Shown: positions 24,908 through 33,894, numbered from the stretch's first letter. The stretch is 64,000 bases of DNA from CBDDLD01 sp965230605 (GCA_965230605.1 CBDDLD010000004.1:3100001-3164000); one strand, 5' to 3'. The notes: generated by a model from the sequence alone, not told the origin. Numbers and translations: made by a program.

Positions 24908-25570
24908 TTAATGTCCGACAAAGTGATGATATAAGGCAATAAAAATGAACCCAAGAGGAATTCCTATTGCATAAATTTTTGAGAATCCTTTTAAGCCTTT
25001 TGTGTATTTATTGTTAGCTCCAATCGATTGGAACGCAGAACTAAATCCATGAAGTAAGTGCAATGCTAAAAACACAAAGGCTACTACATAAGCACCTACA
25101 CGTGCCGGGCTATGAAATTTCTCTACTAATTCGTGGAAGTATCTGTTAGGGTCTTCAGGTAGAAAATCTATATACTTATACTTCATTTCCGGAATCCAGA
25201 AATCTATAAAATGCAATACGATAAATGCTAAAATTGCTAATCCACTCCATACCATATTTCTACTCATCCACGATGAATTAGCACCTCCATTATTTTTTGC
25301 ATAGCTAATTTGCCTGGCCCTATTGTTCTTAATTTCAAGAACAAATCCCATGACAAAATGAAAGATTACACCAAAAATCAGTATGGGTTGTAAAATGTAT
25401 TGCACCACCCAAAATGTCCCCATAAAGTGTGATGCGCTATTGAAGGCATCTGCACTAAAAACAGAGAGAATATTGATTGCAAAATGTTGAAGAAGGAAAA
25501 TCATGAGAAAGAGTGCTGAGAGCGCCATAGCAAACTTTCTTCCTATTGAAGAACTTAAAATTCCACTCAT
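24908..25570 (-). CDS. sdhC: Succinate dehydrogenase cytochrome b subunit (single fused membrane anchor)
   Basis: 220 residues with five transmembrane helices and conserved heme-ligand-type histidines (LLQHFAIN, FHFVMGF, LHFIDFW, LHLLHGFSS). This single large anchor replaces separate SdhC and SdhD, as in type B enzymes with two hemes b. First gene of the operon; 15 bases before sdhA. Confidence 0.94.
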   Translation of the reverse strand: MSGILSSSIGRKFAMALSALFLMIFLLQHFAINILSVFSADAFNSASHFMGTFWVVQYILQPILIFGVIFHFVMGFVLEIKNNRARQISYAKNNGGANSSWMSRNMVWSGLAILAFIVLHFIDFWIPEMKYKYIDFLPEDPNRYFHELVEKFHSPARVGAYVVAFVFLALHLLHGFSSAFQSIGANNKYTKGLKGFSKIYAIGIPLGFIFIALYHHFVGH

Positions 25571-25597
25571 TATAGATCGAATCTTTTATTAGTAGAA

Positions 25598-25605
25598 CAA
25601 AAATA
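25598..25605 (-). promoter_or_regulatory. -7 promoter element of sdhCAB, inside the tail of the upstream terminator
   Basis: Minus strand reads TATTTTTG, an exact TAnnTTTG match, 28 bases before the sdhC ATG. Its T run is also the U tract of the terminator at 25604-25638. Confidence 0.55.
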
Positions 25606-25638
25606 CGGCGCAATTGGATTTTAGACAACTGCGCCGTA
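25604..25638 (-). terminator. Terminator of the BNR-repeat protein gene
   Basis: TACGGCGCA...TGCGCCGTA stem with an extra wobble pair, then a T run on the minus strand. Confidence 0.85.
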
Positions 25639-25678
25639 TGTTAATTAATTATTTAGAACGATTATAATTAGCTTTCGC

Positions 25679-28522
25679 TTATTTAATCTCTAGTTTTGTT
25701 TTTTCACCATCAATTTCTATGGTATACACTCCTTTAGGCAGGTAATATTTACCATTACTAGCCTTATTAATATCTATATCCGTCTTTTCTTTCATAAGGG
25801 CTTTTCTCCCTTTACTTGTGAGCTCAAGATTGTAGTCAATGTAGTTAAATCCTTTATCTGCATTTACTGATATTGTATTTAAGGTAGCTCCTCCTTCAGA
25901 CTTTACTAAAATCTCTTTTTTAGCTGAAGTATTACTATAAAATCTAATTGTTCTTTCAGGTTCAAACGCATCTAACCACTGGCTCCATGAGCTTCCCCAT
26001 CTTGGCGAATACCTAATACTATTAATAGCAAAAAGATGCGCTGGTTTATTTATAACTTCAGCATCTAACTCTTGTAAAGGGGCAATACTCGTCTTATAAA
26101 TACTTCGCCCATGAGTCCCTATGAGAAGGTCTTTAGCTTCTGGTTGTAGAACAATATCATGTACGGCTACATTAGGCAATCCTTTTGAGAATATATCCCA
26201 AGATTCTCCTTGATCAAAAGATACATAGGCACCGTTATCCGTTCCTAAATAAAGTATATTTTCGTTTGAAGCATCTTCCTTAATAACATTCACTGGTGAC
26301 GCTGGAACATTTGCACTAATATTTTTCCAGTTTAATCCATAGTCATCACTCATATATACATATACAGAAAAATCATCCCATCGGTAACCATTAAGCGTAA
26401 CATACACACGTTCCTTTTTGTGTTGTGATGCTACGACACGACTTACCCATAAGTCTTGAGGGAAACTCGATGAAACATTAGTCCAGCTTCCTCCGGCATT
26501 TTTAGTAACATGTACTAAGCCGTCATCACTGCCTGTATAAATCAAGCCAAATTGGAATGGAGATTCACTGATGCTAGTTAATGTTCCATAGGCTACATTA
26601 CCTTTTCTACCTCCTTTGGTAAGGTCATCACTTATAGCTTCCCAATCATCCCCTTGATTCATAGAACGCATTAATTTATTGCCTCCCAGATAAAGAATAT
26701 CCTGATTATGAGGTGACAATAGAATAGGGGTTTGCCAGTTGAATCGGTATGGTTTTTCTCCTAATTGATGCTTTGGTTGAATGTAAGCACGATTACCGCT
26801 TTCTCTATTTAATCTGAAATAATTTCCGAATTGATACCCGGTGTATACGATGTCTGAATTTCTATTATCGATCTGAACCTGCATACCATCACCACCCATA
26901 ATAAACTCCCAAGGATATTGTCCGCCTTGATGCCACCCTTTGTCTTCTCGTGCATTATTTGCACCTACCCACACACCATTATCTTGTAATCCTCCATAAA
27001 CATTATATGGTTTTTCATGATCAATATTGATGGCATAGAATTGTCCGACTGAGGGCGAATTGTTTTTAATCCAATTCTCTCCATCATCATATGTGATGTT
27101 AACACCGCCATCATTTCCATTGATAATATGGTTTGGATTTTTAGGATTAATCCAAAGCGCATGGTGATCTGCATGTACATTTTCTGCACTTATAGATTTG
27201 AAACTTTTTCCTCCATCTTTAGATTTTAATATAGGAACACCATAGATATATATGTTATCCTCATTATCTGGTGCTACATGAATGTGCCCGAAGTAATATC
27301 CGTAGCTAAAATAAATTCCATCTAAAAAGTCTTTATGTGTTTTTTTCCAAGACTTTCCACCATTTGTGCTTTTATAAACCTCAGCTCCTATAACTGGGGT
27401 ATCAAAGAGTAATGAATTTGCATCTTCCAAATATTTGGCCAGATCTATTGGTTTTACATTACCGCTTCTAACCATTTGCTTTACATTCTCAGCTCTATAC
27501 TTTTCCTGAAACCCATTAGTCTTAAGGAAGGTGTTTAACTTTTTATCTTCTAAGGCTAAAAAATCAGCATTACTCATGGTTTTAAAATCCTCTTTTGTAA
27601 GTCCTCTACGGTCATCATTCTTTTGTTCAGATGGACGTCTAAATTGGCTGTCATGGATGGCATAGATCGTATTATCATCATAGATAGCAACACCTATTCT
27701 ACCAACACCACTACCTGTTGGAAATCCGCTTCCTTCTGTAGAAACCTTCGCCCAAGTATTTCCTGCGTCTTCGCTTTTATAAATAGCTGAGTTGTTACCA
27801 CTGCCATCAAAATTCCATGCTTTTCTGTCTTTGGTCCAAGAGGTTGCAAACATCACATTATAGTTCTCAGGACTATGTCTAAGGTCAATAATTCCACTCA
27901 CATTATCTACAAATAAAGTCTGTTGCCATGTCTTTCCTCCATCATTTGTTTTATAGATCCCGCGTTCATTATTTGGAGAATATAAATGGCCTGTTACACC
28001 AACCACAACAACATCCGGATTAACAGGGTGAATTAATATACGACCTATATGATGTGAATCATTAAGACCTACATTAGTCCAGCTTTTTCCATTGTCTGTT
28101 GATTTCAAAATTCCGATCCCGGCATAAGAGGACCTTGAGGAGTTATTTTCACCAGTACCCACATAAATCGTTCGAGTTGGCCAATGTACTGCTATATCAC
28201 CTACATTTTGTGTATCTGAGCTGTCTAAAATTGGCTCAAAAGTTGTCCCATTATTTATGGTGTGCCATACACCTCCTGAGGCATAAGCCACATAAAATTC
28301 TGAAGGCATTTCCGGATTAACATCGAGATCGGTAACTCTACCACTCATTATGGTTGGTCCAATATTTTTAAACGGAACATTCTTTACAATAGAGCGTTTA
28401 GTCATTTCTTGTTTTTGCTCTAATGATTTCATCACTGTTTCAGCTGAAGTCGCTGGTTGTTGTCCTAATGCAATGAACGAACTTAGAACTAAGGTTGCTA
28501 GGGTTAGCTTAGATTTTAACAT
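25679..28522 (-). CDS. Secreted BNR/sortilin-like beta-propeller protein
   Basis: 947 residues from ATG at 28522 (MLKSKLTLATLVLSSFIALGQ signal peptide); an earlier start adds a non-signal stretch. It contains many BNR/Asp-box blades of the form S-T-D-N-G-K-S-W (STDNGKSW, KTNDGGKTW, KSEDAGNTW, KSTNGGKSW, KSKDGGKSF, DDYGLNW, SFDQGESW), so it probably folds as two large propellers like VPS10/sortilin or xyloglucanase relatives. Large Bacteroidetes proteins of this kind are commonly annotated as glycosyl hydrolases without proof. A short beta domain ends the protein (YTIEIDGEKTKLEIK). No T9SS sorting domain seen. Confidence 0.82.
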   Translation of the reverse strand: MLKSKLTLATLVLSSFIALGQQPATSAETVMKSLEQKQEMTKRSIVKNVPFKNIGPTIMSGRVTDLDVNPEMPSEFYVAYASGGVWHTINNGTTFEPILDSSDTQNVGDIAVHWPTRTIYVGTGENNSSRSSYAGIGILKSTDNGKSWTNVGLNDSHHIGRILIHPVNPDVVVVGVTGHLYSPNNERGIYKTNDGGKTWQQTLFVDNVSGIIDLRHSPENYNVMFATSWTKDRKAWNFDGSGNNSAIYKSEDAGNTWAKVSTEGSGFPTGSGVGRIGVAIYDDNTIYAIHDSQFRRPSEQKNDDRRGLTKEDFKTMSNADFLALEDKKLNTFLKTNGFQEKYRAENVKQMVRSGNVKPIDLAKYLEDANSLLFDTPVIGAEVYKSTNGGKSWKKTHKDFLDGIYFSYGYYFGHIHVAPDNEDNIYIYGVPILKSKDGGKSFKSISAENVHADHHALWINPKNPNHIINGNDGGVNITYDDGENWIKNNSPSVGQFYAINIDHEKPYNVYGGLQDNGVWVGANNAREDKGWHQGGQYPWEFIMGGDGMQVQIDNRNSDIVYTGYQFGNYFRLNRESGNRAYIQPKHQLGEKPYRFNWQTPILLSPHNQDILYLGGNKLMRSMNQGDDWEAISDDLTKGGRKGNVAYGTLTSISESPFQFGLIYTGSDDGLVHVTKNAGGSWTNVSSSFPQDLWVSRVVASQHKKERVYVTLNGYRWDDFSVYVYMSDDYGLNWKNISANVPASPVNVIKEDASNENILYLGTDNGAYVSFDQGESWDIFSKGLPNVAVHDIVLQPEAKDLLIGTHGRSIYKTSIAPLQELDAEVINKPAHLFAINSIRYSPRWGSSWSQWLDAFEPERTIRFYSNTSAKKEILVKSEGGATLNTISVNADKGFNYIDYNLELTSKGRKALMKEKTDIDINKASNGKYYLPKGVYTIEIDGEKTKLEIK

Positions 28523-28613
28523 AGGTTGGAATTTTATGAGCCATGAAATTAACCATAATGCAAACATCTTCAAAATCGTAGGCTTAAGTTTAACACTACA
28601 CCTATAATAAAAA

Positions 28614-28639
28614 GAGACAGCTCTAAAAAGAACTGCCTC
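28614..28639 (-). terminator. Possible terminator of the T9SS metalloprotease gene
   Basis: GAG(a)CAG(c)TCT-aaaa-AGA(a)CTG(c)CTC, nine pairs and two mismatches, followed by a T run on the minus strand. Confidence 0.55.
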
Positions 28640-28669
28640 TAAACACTAACTAGATTAATAGATCAAAAA

Positions 28670-30448
28670 CTACTCAATTATTATCTTTTCGGTAAATGAA
28701 GTACTACCGCTATTTATCGTTATAAAGTATGCACCACTGCTTACATCACTTAAATTAATGACATGCATTTGTGCATTACTCAGTTTAATATTTTTTACAA
28801 TTCTACCATTAACATCATAGATTATGGCCGAGTCAATTTCTATGAAACTGTCATTATTAATAAACATACGTCCTTTGGTCGGATTTGGATAAATTCTAAT
28901 AGCAGCACTTAACTCTTCTGAGGATACAGATAGGATTGCGCAATCAAAATTTACCATAGAGGTTTGTGTACATGCAGTAGTAGTTGTGCTACGTGTATGT
29001 ATATGACCAGCTCCATTGATATCACCCATACTTAGAGTCCTATTAGATTGTCCATTTCCTATAGCATAGTGCATAATTACATTAGAATCTATAACGTGTG
29101 CTAATTGGTGACCATGGCCAAGCTCGTGTACAGCTACACTTTCAAAATCAAATTGTGAGAATGATGGTGCCCCAGGTCCGAATTGCCAATTAGTACCATC
29201 GTCAAAAGCAATATCTAGCTCAGATACATACCATTCTAAGTCTGTTCCTCCACTTATAAAGCACCCTGAAAATCTTGAAGTACATCGCCCTAATACACCA
29301 CTTGGTAATTCTGAACCATTATCCATTCTAATAATATTTATTCCGTCGTTGGCAACCACATCTGTAGTTGTTACTGCTCCGATTGTCCAGTTTACGCCTG
29401 TCTCGCAACGCCATGTATCTAAGGCTCTGACAAAAGATGCGTTTGCAGCAGCATCAGCATCGAAATCAGTAAACATTTGCCATGTATAACCTCCGGCTGC
29501 GTTATCATTAACATGTTGCGTTACATAAGCTATATCAACATCTGTAGTTATAGCGTCAGAAACAGCATTGATGTGTGCGTATTCCACACTTAATGCCTGT
29601 GGAGATGTAGCTAAAACTGCAGTAAATGCTGAATTTATTATTGCTATTCCGCCATTTCCGGCTCGAGATGGCACCTCAACTGTGATTTGGGAGTCTGTCC
29701 AAGTTAGTATTTGCGTCGCTAATGCTCCTGTGTATGTAGCACCGCCATCATTAGCATTGGCAAAACCTATATTTTGAGCTGTGGCTCCAAAACCAGAACC
29801 ATTTATTGTTAGTACTGTTTTTGTTCCAGCAGTCACAGTTGTTGGGCTTATAGATGTAATTGTCATAGGCCCTCTGCCTGCAAGTGCATTACTTATGACA
29901 TCATTTACATCAAATTCACCAACAACCTCATAGTCCTTGTTAGTCAAACTAACGACTTCACCATAAAAATCGGTAATGTTTTGCCTTATGTGGTAGGGGT
30001 TTACTATTGTATTATTAAACATATTATACTTGTAAAAGCCTTGAGCATCACTAAAAGCATTAAAAGCCGAGTGATTTATAGGAACATTAATGGTATTATC
30101 TACTAAAGTAAATATCCCAATGTTCTTTACATCTAATTGAAGACTTGGTGTTACAATCTCATGATCTAGGTCAACTGTACCACCTGCAGTAATAATTTCA
30201 ATTGTTGTGAGAGGCTCACCCTTAAATACCTTGTAAACTTCGATTGTGTTTACCGTGTAAATATTTTGTCTGTTAGCATCCCAATATGATTTTTTTGAGA
30301 TAACTTTACCTTCAACTATTTGAGTTGAAGCATGGACTTGCGCCTCCAATGGAATTTCGTAAGTTAGTTCTTGTGCCTTAGCAGTAAAATGTATCGCAAA
30401 TAGACACAAAATTGCCATCGAAATGGCCTTGAAAGTAGTTTTTTTCAT
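28670..30448 (-). CDS. Secreted metzincin-type metalloprotease with IPT/TIG domain and T9SS type A sorting domain
   Basis: 592 residues. Signal peptide ends at about FTAKAQ (residue 25). An IPT/TIG domain lies at about 195-285 (ITSISPTTVTAGTKTVLTINGSG). The protease domain has HELGHGHQLAH at 441-451, the HExxHxxxxxH zinc site, and a Met-turn VIMHY 17 residues later, as in matrixins. The last ~75 residues start with IRIYPNPTKGRM and end FTEKIIIE, a type A T9SS sorting domain. The protein is therefore exported to the surface or medium by the T9SS, and the sorting domain is removed. Confidence 0.88.
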   Translation of the reverse strand: MKKTTFKAISMAILCLFAIHFTAKAQELTYEIPLEAQVHASTQIVEGKVISKKSYWDANRQNIYTVNTIEVYKVFKGEPLTTIEIITAGGTVDLDHEIVTPSLQLDVKNIGIFTLVDNTINVPINHSAFNAFSDAQGFYKYNMFNNTIVNPYHIRQNITDFYGEVVSLTNKDYEVVGEFDVNDVISNALAGRGPMTITSISPTTVTAGTKTVLTINGSGFGATAQNIGFANANDGGATYTGALATQILTWTDSQITVEVPSRAGNGGIAIINSAFTAVLATSPQALSVEYAHINAVSDAITTDVDIAYVTQHVNDNAAGGYTWQMFTDFDADAAANASFVRALDTWRCETGVNWTIGAVTTTDVVANDGINIIRMDNGSELPSGVLGRCTSRFSGCFISGGTDLEWYVSELDIAFDDGTNWQFGPGAPSFSQFDFESVAVHELGHGHQLAHVIDSNVIMHYAIGNGQSNRTLSMGDINGAGHIHTRSTTTTACTQTSMVNFDCAILSVSSEELSAAIRIYPNPTKGRMFINNDSFIEIDSAIIYDVNGRIVKNIKLSNAQMHVINLSDVSSGAYFITINSGSTSFTEKIIIE

Positions 30449-30556
30449 GGTTAAGATTTGGGGTTAAACATGCATTTCAACGAACAAATATAACAATTTA
30501 TCGATATTTTTAAAGAAAATCTTACTTTTTTTCAAATTAATTTAATCTAGCATCTA

Positions 30557-31849
30557 ATGAAATACCATTTAATCGACCGTCAACTTTTCATAAAAAACAG
30601 AACAAATTTTATGTCGCAAATGAAGTCCAATAGTTTGGCTGTTTTTAATAGTAATGATATTTACCCTGTTAGTGCTGATAGTACTTTACCTTTTGCGCAA
30701 CACAGAGATATCTTTTATTTGAGTGGTGTAGATCAGGAAGAAAGTATTTTAGTATTATTCCCTGATTGTCCTAAAGAAAAGCACCGAGAAATCCTTTTTT
30801 TAAAAGAAACCAATGAACACATTGCTATATGGGAGGGTGAAAAACTAACCAAAGAAAAGGCGCTTGAAACCTCAGGTGTTAAAACTGTATATTGGTTACA
30901 AGATATGGAGAAGGTAATGTTTGAATTAATGACACAATGTGATACTATATACATTAATACGAATGAGCATTACAGGGCATCTGTTGAAACCGAAACACGC
31001 GAAGATCGCTTTACTAAATGGTTAAAGGGCAAATACCCTGCACATAGTGTCGCTAAGAGTAATCCTATATTACAACGATTACGGTCTGTTAAAGATTCTA
31101 TTGAATTAGATCTCATGCAAAAAGCTTGTGATATTACTGAAAAGGGGTTCAGACGTGTTTTAAATTTTGTGAAGCCGGATGTATGGGAATACAATATTGA
31201 AGCTGAGTTTATGCACGAATTCTTAAACAACCGCTCAAAAGGTTTTGCATATACACCAATTATTGCTTCAGGTAATAATGCTAATGTCCTACACTATATA
31301 GAAAATAATCAGCAGTGTAAAGCCGGTGACCTTATTTTGATGGATGTTGGTGCAGAGTATGCCAATTATTCTAGCGATATGTCTCGCACTATTCCTGTAT
31401 CCGGTAGATTTACCGATCGTCAAAAAGCAGTTTATAATGCTGTAAACAGAGTTAAAGATGAAGCTACCAAACTGTTAGTTCCAGGTGCTTTTTGGGAAGA
31501 ATATCATGTAGAAGTTGGCAAGTTAATGACCTCTGAGTTGTTAGGGTTAGGATTATTAGATAAAGCTGATGTCCAAAATGAAAACCCAGAATGGCCGGCT
31601 TATAAAAAATACTTCATGCATGGTACTTCGCATCATATTGGTTTAGACACACACGATTATGGTTTGCTTCATGAACCTATGCAGGCTAATATGGTCTTTA
31701 CTGTAGAACCGGGGATTTATATTCCGGATGAAGGTTTTGGTGTTCGTTTAGAAGATGATGTTGTGATTCAAGAATCCGGAGCACCAATCAACTTGATGAA
31801 AAACATTCCTATTGAGGTTGAAGAGATCGAGGATTTGATGAATAAATAG
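30557..31849 (+). CDS. pepP: Xaa-Pro aminopeptidase (aminopeptidase P)
   Basis: 430 residues with the aminopeptidase-P N-terminal domain (about 1-150) and the pita-bread metallopeptidase domain. The five metal ligands are recognisable in order: DVGAEY, SSDMSRT, MHGTSHHIGLDTHD, TVEPGIY and VRLEDDVV. It removes the N-terminal residue from peptides with proline in position two, in the cytoplasm (no signal). Monocistronic, divergent from the T9SS protease. A candidate control region for the MarR cassette begins 45 bases after its stop. Confidence 0.95.
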   Translation: MKYHLIDRQLFIKNRTNFMSQMKSNSLAVFNSNDIYPVSADSTLPFAQHRDIFYLSGVDQEESILVLFPDCPKEKHREILFLKETNEHIAIWEGEKLTKEKALETSGVKTVYWLQDMEKVMFELMTQCDTIYINTNEHYRASVETETREDRFTKWLKGKYPAHSVAKSNPILQRLRSVKDSIELDLMQKACDITEKGFRRVLNFVKPDVWEYNIEAEFMHEFLNNRSKGFAYTPIIASGNNANVLHYIENNQQCKAGDLILMDVGAEYANYSSDMSRTIPVSGRFTDRQKAVYNAVNRVKDEATKLLVPGAFWEEYHVEVGKLMTSELLGLGLLDKADVQNENPEWPAYKKYFMHGTSHHIGLDTHDYGLLHEPMQANMVFTVEPGIYIPDEGFGVRLEDDVVIQESGAPINLMKNIPIEVEEIEDLMNK

Positions 31850-31895
31850 CCTCTATTTATGACTTTATTCTCAAAAACAATAGTGAATATTTTTT

Positions 31896-31916
31896 ATAGT
31901 TAGGAATCCTTACTAT
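31896..31916. promoter_or_regulatory. Candidate MarR operator 1
   Basis: Near-perfect palindrome around the core TTAGGAATCCTTA (31900-31912), with ATAG/CTAT outer arms. It touches the -7-like TATATTTA at 31914-31921 upstream of the thioredoxin-like gene. Same core at 32212-32224 and 33237-33249. Confidence 0.65.
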
Positions 31917-31957
31917 ATTTACATTGCAATTTTGCAATAAATAAAATTTTAAATACT

Positions 31958-32191
31958 ATGAGTAAATCCATTTTTTATCACGCAGGATGTCCAGTTTGCT
32001 TAAGTGCAGAACTCGACATTGTAGATCTTATAGGACAAGATCAAATTGACATTGTACATTTAGGAGAATCTCCTTCAGAAATTGGTAAAGCTGAAGCAGC
32101 TGGAGTAAATTCAGTGCCAGCATTGGTCACTCCAAATGGTAATGTCCTTCATATTAACTTTGGTGCCTCAATGGCTGACGTAAAAGGTTAA
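31958..32191 (+). CDS. Thioredoxin/glutaredoxin-fold small protein with CPVC site
   Basis: 77 residues, cytoplasmic. The N-terminus is SIFYHAGCPVCLSAELD: a beta strand leading to a CxxC redox site (Cys11, Cys14) and a helix, as in glutaredoxin-like NrdH/thioredoxin folds. The cis-proline region is VNSVPALVTPNGNVLHINFG. Shorter than thioredoxin (about 105). First gene downstream of operator 1; may reduce a disulfide or deliver electrons to a partner such as the neighbouring proteins. Operator 2 lies between it and the next gene, so the next gene has its own control. Confidence 0.8.
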   Translation: MSKSIFYHAGCPVCLSAELDIVDLIGQDQIDIVHLGESPSEIGKAEAAGVNSVPALVTPNGNVLHINFGASMADVKG

Positions 32192-32206
32192 TCTTTTTTT
32201 AATTTA

Positions 32207-32229
32207 TATAGTTAGGAATCCTAATTATA
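32207..32229. promoter_or_regulatory. Candidate MarR operator 2
   Basis: Palindrome with perfect core TTAGGAATCCTAA (32212-32224) and AT-rich arms TATAG/TTATA, just 20 bases before the lipoprotein ATG at 32244. Confidence 0.7.
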
Positions 32230-32243
32230 AATATTATACAATT

Positions 32244-32963
32244 ATGAAACATACATTTTTATTAGTTTTTACTATCGCATTGAGCACATTTATGTCATGT
32301 GCTCAAGAATCAAGTTATAAGAACGATAACTTTATGATCACTAAGGTTGATGTCACACATCAACCAAAGATTAGTGCAACGGTTTGGAATATTACCGTAA
32401 AGGGAGAAGCCGGTAAAACCACTCCTACGCCTGCGGGCCAGTTAGATGGCGCTCCTGTTCTTGGTTATGTATTTCCTACATCATTACAATCTACGGATGT
32501 TGGTTTTAACAAAACAGAAGGCATCGTTGCATTAGCGTTAACATCTCATCCAGATTTTGATGACACACCCCTATGGGATGAAAACAACGACCGTATTTAC
32601 GATAATGATGGTATTATTTGGCATCCTCATTGGGTCATCTTGGTAAAAGATGAACGTGTACCAGGAGGGTTGGCTGTAAAACAGTTTAAAAAAGCCGATA
32701 ATACCGTTGTACTTCCTCCAACTAATCCCGGGATGCCTATGTATATGGACTCACCGGGGTATCCTGTGACAACAAATCAGCAAACCATAACGGTGCTTGT
32801 CCCGGATTATAGAATGAATAATAATATTAACTTTAAATATGATGGGGTTGCGGCCTTTATGAAAGTAAATACAAGTCAGACGGATCTTCCAATGCTTGGC
32901 GTTTATGAAGTATTTAGTGTGGCAAGTGGCGATCTATCCTTACCCTATACCGTAAAACAATAG
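32244..32963 (+). CDS. Hypothetical secreted lipoprotein of the MarR cassette
   Basis: 239 residues. Leader MKHTFLLVFTIALSTFMSC with lipobox-type cysteine 19. Mature part is beta-rich with an Asp-rich loop (WDENNDRIYDNDGIIWHPHWV) containing two histidines that could bind a metal. No family recognised. It is separated from the DUF2024 gene by 4 bases, so the two form one transcript from operator 2. Given the neighbours, it may be part of a stress response at the cell surface (inference). Confidence 0.7.
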   Translation: MKHTFLLVFTIALSTFMSCAQESSYKNDNFMITKVDVTHQPKISATVWNITVKGEAGKTTPTPAGQLDGAPVLGYVFPTSLQSTDVGFNKTEGIVALALTSHPDFDDTPLWDENNDRIYDNDGIIWHPHWVILVKDERVPGGLAVKQFKKADNTVVLPPTNPGMPMYMDSPGYPVTTNQQTITVLVPDYRMNNNINFKYDGVAAFMKVNTSQTDLPMLGVYEVFSVASGDLSLPYTVKQ

Positions 32964-32967
32964 CATT

Positions 32968-33231
32968 ATGAAAGTATCTATATGGGACACCTATGTGCAG
33001 CGTGACAATGGATCAACCATGCATTTTGACATTGTAGTTCCTAGCACACTCAATGATGCACCTACTGTCTATAAATATGGGCAGCAGTTCTTAGAAAGTA
33101 AGCCTTTTAATACGGCAGCTTTGTCTTCTGAAGAATGTCGATTTTGTCATATCGAACAAGCTACAGATGCAATGATTCGGGCTATTGAAGCGCAAGGGTT
33201 TTTTATTATTGAAATGGAAAACTGTGAATAA
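32968..33231 (+). CDS. DUF2024 family protein
   Basis: 87 residues starting MKVSIWDTYVQRDNGSTMHFDIVVP, the family start, with the C-terminal ECRFCHIEQA (CxxC, then His) and GFFIIEME. DUF2024 is a small uncharacterised domain in bacteria; the conserved ExCxFCH block may bind a metal. Cotranscribed with the lipoprotein. No signal peptide, so cytoplasmic. Confidence 0.82.
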   Translation: MKVSIWDTYVQRDNGSTMHFDIVVPSTLNDAPTVYKYGQQFLESKPFNTAALSSEECRFCHIEQATDAMIRAIEAQGFFIIEMENCE

Positions 33232-33236
33232 TTTAA

Positions 33237-33249
33237 TTAGGATTTCTAA
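33237..33249. promoter_or_regulatory. Candidate MarR operator 3, overlapping the marR promoter
   Basis: TTAGGATTTCTAA, a two-arm variant of the operators at 31896 and 32207, overlapping the -7 element TAACTTTG at 33247-33254. Binding here would block the regulator's own promoter. Confidence 0.65.
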
Positions 33250-33254
33250 CTTTG
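33247..33254 (+). promoter_or_regulatory. -7 promoter element of the MarR gene
   Basis: TAACTTTG, an exact TAnnTTTG match, 34 bases before the ATG at 33289. A longer inverted repeat TTGCCTG/CAGGCAA (33252-33280) fills the leader. Confidence 0.6.
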
Positions 33255-33288
33255 CCTGTTATGCAAACCATAGCAGGCAATTTATTCT

Positions 33289-33894
33289 ATGAGTAAAAGT
33301 GTATTCAATTTAAATAATCAGAATCAGGATCTAGCATCAAAAATCACTGTTGGCCTTCAACGTATTTCTGAAGTGTTCAAGGTTCTCTTATGGGAAAAAG
33401 CCAAGCATCATGGATTAAGTCCAATACAAATACAGATTCTAATATTTATAGCGAATCATAAAGCGGATTATTGTAATGTCAGCTACCTCGCTAAAGAGTT
33501 CAATGTCACTAAACCTACAATAAGTGACGCTGTTAGAGTATTAGATAAAAAAGCGTTAATTGTTAAAGACTATTCTTCAGAAGATAGTAGGCGTTATAGC
33601 ATTTTTCTCTCCGATAGTGGAAAGCTCATGGTTAAAGACACTGAGTTATTTATTTCACCCTTAAGGCAACAGCTGCAACAATTACAAGAGACTGAACAAG
33701 AGGCTCTTTTTAAGTCTATAAGTACGCTTATCAGCAAATTAAACTCCGCTGGTATACTTACGGTACAGCGTACTTGTTTTAAATGCAAGTTCTATGAAAA
33801 TAACGGAGAATCGCATTATTGTAATTTGCTTAAAAAACCACTAACTCATAGTACAATACGAATAGATTGTGCAGAATTTGAAGCAGTAGATTAG
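33289..33894 (+). CDS. MarR-family transcriptional regulator with C-terminal cysteine cluster
   Basis: 201 residues. Winged-helix MarR domain at about 15-145: helix pair (KVLLWEKAKHHGLSPIQIQIL), recognition helix region LAKEFNVTKPTISDAVRVLDKKALI, and wing YSSEDSRRYSIFLSDSGK. The protein is longer than usual (about 140-150) because of a tail holding Cys163, Cys166, Cys178 and Cys194 (CFKC...C...C), a pattern able to bind zinc or Fe-S or to form disulfides. Its own promoter overlaps an operator, so it probably autorepresses. Sits at the end of the cassette; convergent with brnQ, sharing 4 bases. Confidence 0.88.
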   Translation: MSKSVFNLNNQNQDLASKITVGLQRISEVFKVLLWEKAKHHGLSPIQIQILIFIANHKADYCNVSYLAKEFNVTKPTISDAVRVLDKKALIVKDYSSEDSRRYSIFLSDSGKLMVKDTELFISPLRQQLQQLQETEQEALFKSISTLISKLNSAGILTVQRTCFKCKFYENNGESHYCNLLKKPLTHSTIRIDCAEFEAVD

